From contig QKCS01000013.1 in assembly GCA_003246795.1 (NCBI GenBank), positions 1 to 6,593 on the forward strand: a DNA stretch of 6,593 nucleotides, written 5' to 3'. The stretch comes from Alphaproteobacteria bacterium. GTDB taxonomy: Bacteria; Pseudomonadota; Alphaproteobacteria; Micropepsales; Micropepsaceae. The translations under genes and the position numbers were made by a program. The notes under the pieces were generated by a model. That model saw nothing but the letters and a program-made list of their open reading frames with translations, was not told where the DNA came from and did not search any database. Below are positions 1 through 6,102 of this stretch, one piece after another (positions within the stretch are counted from its first letter, which is position 1; every line of letters starts with the position of its first letter).

Positions 1-674
1 GCAAGGACCGTGAGCTCGCTGCCTTCGCGCGCGATTCCGGCTTTGCCCAACGGCACCGTGTAGTAGCCGTCGGGCACGTCGCTCGCGGCGTGCTGCGACC
101 ACGGTTGCACGGGGCGGTCGTGGTGGCCGTCGAAGGGGCCGTTGTAGATGCGCTTCGGTTCGAAGAACATCACCGGGTCGTCGTCTTCGATGGCGCTGAT
201 CAAAAGGCCTTTGGCGTCGTACGGGTTCGCCGGGATCACCGTCTTCAAGCCACACACGTGCGTGAACAGCGCCTCGGGGCTTTGGCTGTGGGTCTGGCCG
301 CCGAAGATGCCGCCGCCGTAGGGCGAGCGCAGCGTGATGGGCGCGGTGAAGTCGCCCGCGGAACGATAGCGCAGCCGCGCGGCGGCGGAAACGATCTGAT
401 CGTAGGCCGGATAGATGTAGTCGGCGAACTGGATCTCGACGACGGGCCGCAAGCCGTACGTGCCCATGCCGATGGCGGTCGCGACGATGCCGCCTTCGCC
501 GATCGGCGTGTCGAAGCAGCGTTGCACGCCGTGCTTCTTCTGCAGGCCGTCGGTCGCGCGGAAGACGCCGCCGAAGTAGCCGACGTCCTCGCCGAAGACG
601 AGAACGTCCGGGTTGCGCGACAGCATGACGTCCATCGCGGAGTTCAGCGCCTGAATCATGTTCATCGCGGCCAT
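1..674 (-). CDS. bkdA2: Branched-chain 2-oxo acid dehydrogenase E1 beta subunit (3' end cut by window)
   Basis: This is the beta subunit of the thiamine-diphosphate-dependent E1 component, which decarboxylates the 2-oxo acids of Val, Leu and Ile and passes the acyl group to lipoyl-E2 in the cytoplasm. About 224 codons are visible; family members are about 340 residues, so the C-terminal third lies beyond base 1. The N-terminus reads MAAMNMIQALNSAMDVML, followed by the family landmarks FGEDVGYFGGVFRAT (about residues 28-42), FDTPIGEGGIVATAIGMG and RSPYGGGIFGGQTHSQSPEA, then the FFEPKRIYNG stretch. The FGEDVG and GGGxxGGQTHSQ blocks are typical of E1 beta of this complex. The start ATG is 3 bases after the stop codon of the E1 alpha gene, with a GGGAG ribosome site (683-687) inside the end of that gene, so the two are translationally coupled. 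Pyruvate dehydrogenase E1 beta is the main alternative. The partner's strong BkdA1 character argues for the branched-chain enzyme. Confidence 0.93.
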   Translation of the reverse strand, partial: MAAMNMIQALNSAMDVMLSRNPDVLVFGEDVGYFGGVFRATDGLQKKHGVQRCFDTPIGEGGIVATAIGMGTYGLRPVVEIQFADYIYPAYDQIVSAAARLRYRSAGDFTAPITLRSPYGGGIFGGQTHSQSPEALFTHVCGLKTVIPANPYDAKGLLISAIEDDDPVMFFEPKRIYNGPFDGHHDRPVQPWSQHAASDVPDGYYTVPLGKAGIAREGSELTVL

Positions 675-677
675 GAC

Positions 678-1937
678 TCAGACTCCCATTTCCTGGCGCT
701 GGCGGCGCAGATGCCAGGGGACTTCCTTGTAGACGTCCTCGAACATCGTTTTGACGCTGGCGATCTTGCCCTCGCCGAGCGTGCCGTGGCTTTCGGCTTC
801 CTTCTGCGCGGCACGGACCTCTTCGAGGATCCGCTGCTCGAGTTCGGCGTGTTCCTTCTCCGACCACTTGCCGAGGGCGATCAGATGTTTCTTCAAGCGT
901 TCGACCGGGTCGCCGAACGGCCAGGCCTTCGCCTCGCCCACCGGGCGATAGCGGCTGGGGTCGTCGCTCGTCGAGTGACCTTCGGCGCGGTAAGTGAAAT
1001 GTTCGATGAGCGTCGGGCCCAAATTCGCGCGCGCCCTGTCGGCCGCCCATTTGGTGACGGCATAGACGGCCAGGAAGTCGTTGCCGTCGACCCGCAGGCC
1101 CGGCATGCCGTAGCCGGTGCCGCGTGCCGCGAAGGTCGAGTCCTCGCCCCCGGCGATGCCTTGATAACTCGAGATGGCCCACTGGTTGTTGACGACATTC
1201 ATGATGATGGGCGCGCGATAGACGGCGGCGAACGTCAGGCCAGAGTGGAAGTCGCCCTCCGCCGTCGATCCTTCGCCGATCCAAGTGCAGCAGATACGGT
1301 CGTCGCCCTTGTAGGCGGAGGCCATGGCCCAGCCGACCGCCTGGCTAAAGTGCATTCCCAGATTGCCCGCGATTGAGAAGAAGCCGTGCTTCTTCGACGA
1401 GTACATGATGGGCAGCTGGCGGCCTTTCAGAGGATCGCGTTCGTTCGAGTAGACCTGGCACATCATGTCGACGATCGGATAGCCGCGCGCGATCAACAGG
1501 CCTTGCTGGCGGTAGTACGGGAAGCACATGTCGTCCGGATCGAGGGCGGCGGCCTGTGCGATCGCGACGGCCTCTTCGCCTGTGCACTTCATATAGAACG
1601 ACGTCTTGCCCTGACGCTGCGCGCGGTACATTCGGTCGTCATAAATGCGCGTCGTCATCATGTGGCGCAGGCCGCGTTTCAACGTTTCGGCGTCGAGGCG
1701 TGGATCCCACTGGCCGTGGGCTTTGTCATCGTCGCCCAGAACGCGGATCAGCTCGTAGGCGATGTCGGAGATGTCCTTGGCGACGGCATTGATATCGGGG
1801 CGACGAACTTGACCCGGCGGCGGCACCTTGATGTTGGAGAAGTCAGGCTGGTCGCCGGGTCGATGTTTCGGCTCGGGGATGCGAAGGCTGAGGGCTGCTT
1901 TGTTCTTCCGAAGCGGTACCGTCGCCGGATTCGACAT
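678..1937 (-). CDS. bkdA1: Branched-chain 2-oxo acid dehydrogenase E1 alpha subunit
   Basis: This is the 419-residue alpha subunit that binds thiamine diphosphate and pairs with the E1 beta encoded next to it. The thiamine-diphosphate motif starts at GEGSTAEGDF (221-230) and ends at the VVNNQWAIS stretch (NN at 250-251). The loop YRAEGHSTSDDPSRYR (317-332) matches the region that carries the regulatory phosphoserines in mitochondrial E1 alpha. Other blocks resembling Pseudomonas BkdA1 are SNERDPLKGRQLPIMYS (164-180) and the LRVDGNDF stretch (281-288). The length is close to that of Pseudomonas BkdA1 (about 410). The N-terminal 40 residues are Pro/Lys-rich and less conserved. ATG at 1937 is chosen because a modest GAAAGAG ribosome site lies 8 bases upstream (1946-1952) and the N-terminal LRIPEPKHRPGDQPDFS block resembles that of BkdA1. 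It is the first gene of its transcription unit, with a candidate promoter at 1979-2007. Confidence 0.96.
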   Translation of the reverse strand: MSNPATVPLRKNKAALSLRIPEPKHRPGDQPDFSNIKVPPPGQVRRPDINAVAKDISDIAYELIRVLGDDDKAHGQWDPRLDAETLKRGLRHMMTTRIYDDRMYRAQRQGKTSFYMKCTGEEAVAIAQAAALDPDDMCFPYYRQQGLLIARGYPIVDMMCQVYSNERDPLKGRQLPIMYSSKKHGFFSIAGNLGMHFSQAVGWAMASAYKGDDRICCTWIGEGSTAEGDFHSGLTFAAVYRAPIIMNVVNNQWAISSYQGIAGGEDSTFAARGTGYGMPGLRVDGNDFLAVYAVTKWAADRARANLGPTLIEHFTYRAEGHSTSDDPSRYRPVGEAKAWPFGDPVERLKKHLIALGKWSEKEHAELEQRILEEVRAAQKEAESHGTLGEGKIASVKTMFEDVYKEVPWHLRRQRQEMGV

Positions 1938-1978
1938 GGCCGTGGCTCTTTCGCTGAACGCCGTTGGATGGGCGGCAG

Positions 1979-2007
1979 TGGATAGGCGCGTGCCCCCAAA
2001 GCGTCAA
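1979..2007 (-). promoter_or_regulatory. Candidate promoter for bkdA1-bkdA2
   Basis: Read on the minus strand, a TTGACG -35 box (2002-2007) is followed after exactly 17 bases by TATCCA (1979-1984), a weak -10 box matching three of six consensus positions. Transcription would start near 1972, giving a leader of about 35 bases that contains the GAAAGAG ribosome site. The -35 box is the second of two tandem TTGACG copies (2002-2007 and 2008-2013). This is a pattern match only. Confidence 0.4.
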
Positions 2008-2126
2008 CGTCAAAGGGTGTGCAAAGCAAACAAGCGGTGAGCACGAGGGAGTATTTCATCCGTCCGGCGCGGCCTTGTCGTTTCGTTCAATCGCGAAGAG
2101 GCGGGCGCAACTTTCGGGGGGCGGAT

Positions 2127-2139
2127 TGTGCAGCGCACA
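2127..2139. repeat. Short palindrome TGTGC-AGC-GCACA in the bkd upstream region
   Basis: Perfect 5-base arms are separated by 3 bases, about 120 bases upstream of the candidate bkd promoter. It could be a regulator site or the stem of a hairpin in the 3' end of the preceding mRNA. A palindrome this short can arise by chance in GC-rich DNA, so no function is assigned. Confidence 0.25.
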
Positions 2140-2149
2140 TAGGCTCGTT

Positions 2150-2165
2150 TCAGGCCGGCGCCTGA
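2150..2165 (-). terminator. Possible weak terminator hairpin after the aromatic cassette
   Basis: TCAGGC and GCCTGA form a perfect 6-base-pair stem around a CGGC loop, beginning 27 bases after the stop codon of the FAD hydroxylase gene. On the minus strand the stem is followed by AAACGAG, not a T-run, so it is not a canonical intrinsic terminator. It may only protect the 3' end or partly attenuate transcription. Confidence 0.25.
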
Positions 2166-2192
2166 CGGCGCTCGGGCAACTAGGTGGAGCCT

Positions 2193-3674
2193 CTACGTCT
2201 GAACCGCGGCCGAATATGCGGTTGAAAGCGCGTGCGAGGCTCCGGCGCCGAACACATAGCGATCCGGCCGAACCAACACGGCGTCGCCATCATAGTTCTT
2301 CAGCAAGGCGTCCAACTTCTTGGCGAAGGGCGTCAGGGCCGCACTATCGAGCGACTCGATGCGTGCTATGTGCCTGTTCTTGATGCCGGCGATATCAGTC
2401 GCTCTGCGTGCGATCAGCCAAGCGCCGCGCCCGAGCACATCGTCGAGGCGGGCTTCGTCAACGGTGCCCTGCGGGAAGATGGCGGCGGCCGGGAAGGTCG
2501 GCATGAAGACGCCGGGTCCGGGCTTCGGTTCGGCGGGCGGAACGGGTGTTGCGCCCTTCGCACGTTCGGCCAACATGAAGGCGTCGCGCTGTGCGGCCGC
2601 TTCCGGATCCGCCGTGCAAACGACGCGCCCCATGGCGATCGCGGTCTCGGTCACTGCACGCACGTGAGGTTCGCGCTCCGACTGATACGTGTCGAGGAGC
2701 GTGTCTCTTGCTTCGCCGCGCAGCACGTGGCCGAGCTTCCACGCGATATTGACCGCATCACGTATGCCCGAACACATGCCTTGGCCTGCGAACGGCGGCG
2801 TTTGGTGGGCGGCGTCGCCCGCGAGAATAACCCGTCCGCGCCGCCATTCCTTCGCGACGAGGCCGTGGAAGCGGTAGACCGCCTTACGGTCGATCACGAC
2901 ATCGCCTTCGCGTACCCAGGGCGTCAGCAACTCGGCGATCGTGCGGTCTTCAAGAAAGTGCTGCGGGTCTTCGCCCGGGCGGATCATGAATTCCCAACGG
3001 TGACGCCCGGGGCCCATCAACACGCACGTTGTCGGGCGTTTGGGATCGCAGATTTGCAGGTTCAGCGTCGGCACGGCCTCGGGCCGCTTGACTTGCGCAT
3101 CAATCACGAGCCAAGGCTCGTCGAAGTCATAGTCGAAGTGCGCGATGTTGAGCGCCTTGCGGACGGCGCTGGAAGCGCCGTCGCAGCCGACCACATAGCG
3201 CGCCTTGACGGCTTCCGGCTTTCGGGTTGCGTCGGTGATCGTCGCCAGCACCGCGTCGCCGTCCGTCGGTTCGAATCCTTCGAAGCGCACGCCGATGCGC
3301 GTCTCGACGCTCGGATAGTCTACGAGCTTGGAACGTAGAGCGCGCTCGAGGTCGGGCTGGTTAAACATCCAAGCGGGCGCGAAACCCGAGGCGACGATGA
3401 CTTCGTCGAGGTCGTAGCGCAGCAGGACTTCGCCTTTCGCGTTGCGAAACTCATAGGCTGGGGCACGACGCGATACCGCCATGGCTTCGTTCAAGATGCC
3501 GAGGCCTTGCCAGACCCGCATGATCTCGGCGTCGAAGTGAGCCGCGCGGGGCAAGGGGTAGACCGTCGTATCGCGCTCGACCGCAAGGACGCGAAAGCCT
3601 TGCAGCCCCAGAAGGTTTGCGAGCGTCGCGCCGACGGGCCCTAGGCCGACGATCAGAACATCGGTGTCGATCAT
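2193..3674 (-). CDS. FAD-dependent aromatic hydroxylase (MhpA-like flavoprotein monooxygenase)
   Basis: This is a 493-residue class A flavoprotein monooxygenase. The family uses NAD(P)H and O2 to hydroxylate phenolic rings, usually ortho to an existing hydroxyl. The three hallmark motifs are present: the dinucleotide fold GLGPVGATLANLLG near the N-terminus (GxGxxG at 10-15, with Glu33 at the ribose-binding position), the DG motif in VVGCDGASSAVRKAL (161-175), and the GD motif in GRVILAGDAAHQTPPFAGQG (280-299). A C-terminal thioredoxin-like segment with DGDAVLVRPDRYVFG (462-476) is typical of the MhpA/PheA-type branch and argues against PHBH-like enzymes. The start is ATG at 3674, where MIDTDVLIVG runs straight into the FAD motif. 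The frame stays open further upstream, but that part overlaps the FAH gene and has no FAD-fold features. The start overlaps the FAH stop codon as ATGA and has no ribosome site of its own, so translation is probably coupled. It is the last gene of the cassette. The substrate is unknown; 3-hydroxyphenylpropionate-, resorcinol- or orcinol-like phenols are reasonable guesses. Confidence 0.9.
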   Translation of the reverse strand: MIDTDVLIVGLGPVGATLANLLGLQGFRVLAVERDTTVYPLPRAAHFDAEIMRVWQGLGILNEAMAVSRRAPAYEFRNAKGEVLLRYDLDEVIVASGFAPAWMFNQPDLERALRSKLVDYPSVETRIGVRFEGFEPTDGDAVLATITDATRKPEAVKARYVVGCDGASSAVRKALNIAHFDYDFDEPWLVIDAQVKRPEAVPTLNLQICDPKRPTTCVLMGPGRHRWEFMIRPGEDPQHFLEDRTIAELLTPWVREGDVVIDRKAVYRFHGLVAKEWRRGRVILAGDAAHQTPPFAGQGMCSGIRDAVNIAWKLGHVLRGEARDTLLDTYQSEREPHVRAVTETAIAMGRVVCTADPEAAAQRDAFMLAERAKGATPVPPAEPKPGPGVFMPTFPAAAIFPQGTVDEARLDDVLGRGAWLIARRATDIAGIKNRHIARIESLDSAALTPFAKKLDALLKNYDGDAVLVRPDRYVFGAGASHALSTAYSAAVQT

Positions 3675-4525
3675 TGTTCGGCGGCGATTTTCGCTTCGAT
3701 GGCGCCGATCTTGTCGATTTCGACGCGGGTGACGTCGCCGACCTTCAGGAACTGCGGCGGCTTCAACGCGGCGCCGACGCCGCCGGGCGTTCCGGTGAAG
3801 ATGACGTCGCCGGGTTCGAGCGTCATCGCCTGGCTCAAATGCGCAATCTGGTCGTAGACGTCGAACACGAGGTGTTTGGTGTTCGAGTCCTGCCGCTTCT
3901 CGCCGTTGACGAAGCCGCGAATGCCGAGCGTGTGCGGATCGCCGATTTCGTCCGCTGTCACGATCCACGGTCCGAACGGCGCGTGCGTGTCGAAACTCTT
4001 GCCTAGCATCCATTGCGGCGTCTTGAACTGCCAGTCGCGAACGGTGACGTCGTTGCCGGCGCAGTAGCCGAAGACGACTTCATGGGCCTTGTCCTTCGGC
4101 ACGTGTTTGCACCGTTTGCCGATGACGGCGACGAGTTCGGCCTCGTAGTCGAGGAGCATGGAAACTTTCGGCATCTGCACCGGCGCAAAGGGCGCGTTCA
4201 CCGCCGTGACGTGCTTGCAGAACCAAATCTGTTGTTCAGGCGTCTTCTGTCCGCTTTCCGCGATGTGGTCGGCGTAGTTGAGGCCGATTGCCAGAATCTT
4301 GCCCGGCCGTGGTACCGGCGCCTCCAACTTCACGGCGTCGAGCGGCGCATCGGCCTTGCGCGTCGCCGCGCCCTCGATCGTGCCCCGAATTCGCGACCAC
4401 TCGGACATGAGTCCGATCATGTCGCGCGGCAGGTCGGGGTCGACCTTCCTCAAATCGACGATGCCGTCGTCTTTCGCGAGCCCTACGCGCGTGCCCGCGT
4501 CGTCGGTGAAGGTGACGAGTTTCAT
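3671..4525 (-). CDS. Fumarylacetoacetate hydrolase (FAH)-family enzyme
   Basis: This is a 284-residue protein of the FAH/MhpD/HpaG superfamily. These are divalent-metal enzymes that hydrolyse acylpyruvates or beta-diketones, or hydrate, isomerise or decarboxylate products of aromatic ring cleavage. Visible motifs are AIGLNYADHIAESG (79-92), LLDYEAELVAVIGK with the metal-binding acidic pair Glu128/Glu130 (124-137), GYCAGNDVTVRDWQ with the third metal ligand Asp159 (153-166), GKSFDTHAPFGPWIVT (175-190) and VIFTGTPGGVG (241-251). All expected ligands are intact and the length is normal, so it should be active. The N-terminal 70 residues form the small cap-like domain common in this family. ATG at 4525 is supported by a good ribosome site. 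It sits between the ring-cleaving dioxygenase and the hydroxylase genes, which suggests that it processes the ring-fission product. The sequence does not tell hydrolase from hydratase or decarboxylase. Confidence 0.9.
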   Translation of the reverse strand: MKLVTFTDDAGTRVGLAKDDGIVDLRKVDPDLPRDMIGLMSEWSRIRGTIEGAATRKADAPLDAVKLEAPVPRPGKILAIGLNYADHIAESGQKTPEQQIWFCKHVTAVNAPFAPVQMPKVSMLLDYEAELVAVIGKRCKHVPKDKAHEVVFGYCAGNDVTVRDWQFKTPQWMLGKSFDTHAPFGPWIVTADEIGDPHTLGIRGFVNGEKRQDSNTKHLVFDVYDQIAHLSQAMTLEPGDVIFTGTPGGVGAALKPPQFLKVGDVTRVEIDKIGAIEAKIAAEQ

Positions 4526-4531
4526 CTGGCG

Positions 4532-4539
4532 TTCTCCTC
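4532..4539 (-). promoter_or_regulatory. Ribosome binding site of the FAH gene, overlapping the upstream stop codon
   Basis: On the minus strand GAGGAGAA lies 8 bases (from its GAGGAG core) before the ATG at 4525 and shares two bases with the TGA stop of the dioxygenase gene. Ribosomes finishing the dioxygenase would land on this site, so the two genes are likely co-translated. It fixes the FAH start. Confidence 0.75.
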
Positions 4540-5455
4540 AACCCATGTTTGGGGGCATCGGCATGCCCCACTGCACGCCGGCGAGATCCTGCAAGGTCGC
4601 TTCGCGCGAACCCCAGCTTGCCGTCATCAGATCGCCGTCGGTCCAGTGCTCGAGGACATGACCCCAGGGGTCGCGCCAATAGTCGAAGATCTGGCTGCCC
4701 AGGATGTGGCGGCCGACACCCCACTGATGCGCATAGGATTTTGACTTGAGCAGGTCGTGGCCGCTCATGAGGTCGTCGAAATCGACCACTTCGAACGCAG
4801 CGTGATTGAACTTGGGTGCCCCTGTGCCGGCGAGGAAGAGCGTGTGATGGTCGGCCGGTTCCTCGCCGCGGTCGCAGCGCATGAAAGCGCCGAGCGCGAA
4901 TTCGGGCGACATCTTGATTTCGTCGGACGTGATGAACCCGAGGCGTTCCTTGTACCAGGCTTCGCTGGCGCGGAAGTTCGAGACGTTCAACACGCAATGC
5001 CCGATCCGTTTGACGTGCGCCGCGCCTGGTTGAAGGCGCTTCCGTTCGTTCTTGCGCGCTTTTCTTCGTGCGTCGTTCGATGGAATGGTGGCAGGAACGT
5101 CAAGCGTTTCCACCAGTTTGCGGTCCGCAACGACCTCGACGTTGAATCCGTCCGGGTCCTTCAGACTGAGCATCTTGCCGCCACCGGGGCCGTCGAGCGG
5201 CGCGATCTCGGCATTTGTTTCGGCCGCGAGCTTCTCGAGATCGCCGAGCGAGCGTGCCTTGAACGCGACCCCGGCGAAGCCCGGCTCACCCTTCTTGGTC
5301 ACGTGCAGGAACGGGTCGCCGTCGAGCCCGCGCATGTAGAGTGTCTCGGCGTCGCGGTGCGCACGGACGAGGCCGAAGTCGGCGAGGAAGGCTTCCATCG
5401 CGTCGAGGTCGGGCGCCGTGAAGCGGACGAAGGCGATGTCGTCGACTTTGATCAT
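4538..5455 (-). CDS. Two-domain VOC protein, probable type I extradiol ring-cleavage dioxygenase
   Basis: This is a 305-residue member of the vicinal oxygen chelate superfamily with two glyoxalase-like modules (about 1-115 and 148-275). The C-terminal module carries the expected iron ligands His153 (in RIGHCVLNV), His218 (in FNHAAFEV) and Glu269 (in HVLEHWTDGD). It also has counterparts of the BphC catalytic residues: a His pair in DHHTLFL (203/204), His250 in GVGRHILGS and Tyr259 in FDYWRDPWG. The N-terminal module has no metal set, as is normal for type I enzymes. The length matches BphC/HbpC-type catechol dioxygenases (about 290-310). Such enzymes cleave a catechol ring next to its hydroxyls using Fe(II) and O2. 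A basic Arg/Lys-rich linker (129-150) joins the modules. ATG at 5455 is chosen for its strong ribosome site; it overlaps the tetR stop codon as ATGA. The actual catechol is unknown, and a non-dioxygenase VOC role remains possible. Confidence 0.85.
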   Translation of the reverse strand: MIKVDDIAFVRFTAPDLDAMEAFLADFGLVRAHRDAETLYMRGLDGDPFLHVTKKGEPGFAGVAFKARSLGDLEKLAAETNAEIAPLDGPGGGKMLSLKDPDGFNVEVVADRKLVETLDVPATIPSNDARRKARKNERKRLQPGAAHVKRIGHCVLNVSNFRASEAWYKERLGFITSDEIKMSPEFALGAFMRCDRGEEPADHHTLFLAGTGAPKFNHAAFEVVDFDDLMSGHDLLKSKSYAHQWGVGRHILGSQIFDYWRDPWGHVLEHWTDGDLMTASWGSREATLQDLAGVQWGMPMPPNMG

Positions 5456-6102
5456 GACAGTTCCTCCTTGCGCGCGTTCATGGCGGCAGCCGCCAGGCGC
5501 GACGCTTCGAGTTGTTTCAGGCCAAGCAGGACGAGAAGCGACGCAACGATGCCGGTCGCAAACCCGTAGGGATCGTCGACCCGTTTGCCGGTCGTGTCTG
5601 ACAAACGAAGAATTGCGGCCATCGTGCCGCCGATGACGGCGACAACGGCCGCATCCAACGATGCCGTGGAGAAACGCTTGGACTTGAGCCCGAGAGCGAC
5701 GTCGCCGCGGAGGCCCGCGTTCATCGACGCTTCGGGATCGACCACGCTGGGCCGCAGACGCAGAAGGGCGCGGGCGCGGACCGGATTGGCGATCGCGAAG
5801 GCGAACATCGACGATAGGCCGTTCGCCATGCGCTTCGCCGCGTCGCGGCTGCCTTCGTTGAGCGCGGTGATCCGATCCTCAAGCTCCATCCGCGTGCGGT
5901 GAGAGATCGCCTCGGCGAGTTCGTTCTTGTCGGCAAAGTGCGTGTAGAACGTGCCCTTGGCGACGTCGGCCGCTTCGACGATGTCGTCGATCGACACGGC
6001 GTCGAGGCCGCGGGCGGCGACAAGGTGTTCGGCGGCGGCGACGAGTTCGCCGCGCGTGCGTTCGCGTTTGCGTTGCGTGCGGGGGCGCTGGGCCAAGCTC
6101 AT
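5452..6102 (-). CDS. TetR/AcrR-family transcriptional regulator, likely controller of the aromatic cassette
   Basis: This 216-residue regulator has an N-terminal TetR DNA-binding domain and a C-terminal helical ligand domain. The helix-turn-helix lies at about 37-62 (SIDDIVEAADVAKG followed by TFYTHFADKNEL). A basic N-terminal arm (RPRTQRKRERTRGE, about 6-19) precedes helix 1. The C-terminal domain has the hydrophobic helices usual for ligand binding and dimerisation, and nothing in it identifies the ligand. The chosen start is the ATG at 6102. An in-frame TTG at 6138 would add 12 residues encoded entirely by the operator repeats, and neither start has a ribosome site. The ATG sits inside the palindrome and close to the predicted transcription start, so the mRNA may be leaderless. 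The gene overlaps the dioxygenase gene by ATGA. Being first in the operon and next to the operator, it most likely represses itself and the cassette until an aromatic compound or its CoA ester or ring-cleavage intermediate binds. Confidence 0.92.
   Translation of the reverse strand: MSLAQRPRTQRKRERTRGELVAAAEHLVAARGLDAVSIDDIVEAADVAKGTFYTHFADKNELAEAISHRTRMELEDRITALNEGSRDAAKRMANGLSSMFAFAIANPVRARALLRLRPSVVDPEASMNAGLRGDVALGLKSKRFSTASLDAAVVAVIGGTMAAILRLSDTTGKRVDDPYGFATGIVASLLVLLGLKQLEASRLAAAAMNARKEELS
5461..5469 (-). promoter_or_regulatory. Strong ribosome binding site of the dioxygenase gene
   Basis: On the minus strand AAGGAGGAA lies within the last tetR codons, with its AGGAGG core 7 bases before the ATG at 5455. 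It is the best Shine-Dalgarno match in the window, whereas tetR itself has none. This suggests that the enzyme is made at a higher level than its regulator from the same mRNA. Confidence 0.85.

Larger units (their letters stand above)
1938..2192. other. Non-coding gap between the aromatic cassette and the bkd genes
   Basis: These 255 bases separate the stop codon of the FAD hydroxylase gene from the E1 alpha start. I see no gene in them. The short frames crossing the gap lack ribosome sites and recognisable protein features. The gap holds a candidate promoter for the bkd genes (1979-2007) and two short inverted repeats (2127-2139 and 2150-2165). No long T-run marks a strong intrinsic terminator on the minus strand, so some read-through from the aromatic cassette into bkd is possible. 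Confidence 0.7.

Noticed and set aside
90..1376. A 428-codon plus-strand open frame opposite the E1 alpha and E1 beta genes
   Set aside because: It lies antisense to two clearly recognised genes, has low-complexity Arg/Ala/Val/Asp-rich composition and no family motifs; it is a shadow of GC-rich codon use.
2232..3338. A 368-codon plus-strand open frame opposite the FAD hydroxylase
   Set aside because: It is antisense to a gene with all three flavoprotein motifs and shows no protein features of its own.
3675..4013. N-terminal extension of the FAD hydroxylase frame
   Set aside because: The frame is open here, but it overlaps the FAH gene in another frame, reads as Arg-rich junk, and would place about 113 residues before the FAD-binding GxGxxG, which normally sits at the very N-terminus.
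4236..4997. A 253-codon minus-strand open frame across the FAH/dioxygenase junction
   Set aside because: It is an alternative frame of two well-supported genes, Arg/His-rich with no recognisable domain.
4757..5569. A 270-codon plus-strand open frame opposite the dioxygenase
   Set aside because: It is antisense to a gene with intact metal ligands and a strong ribosome site, with no motifs of its own.
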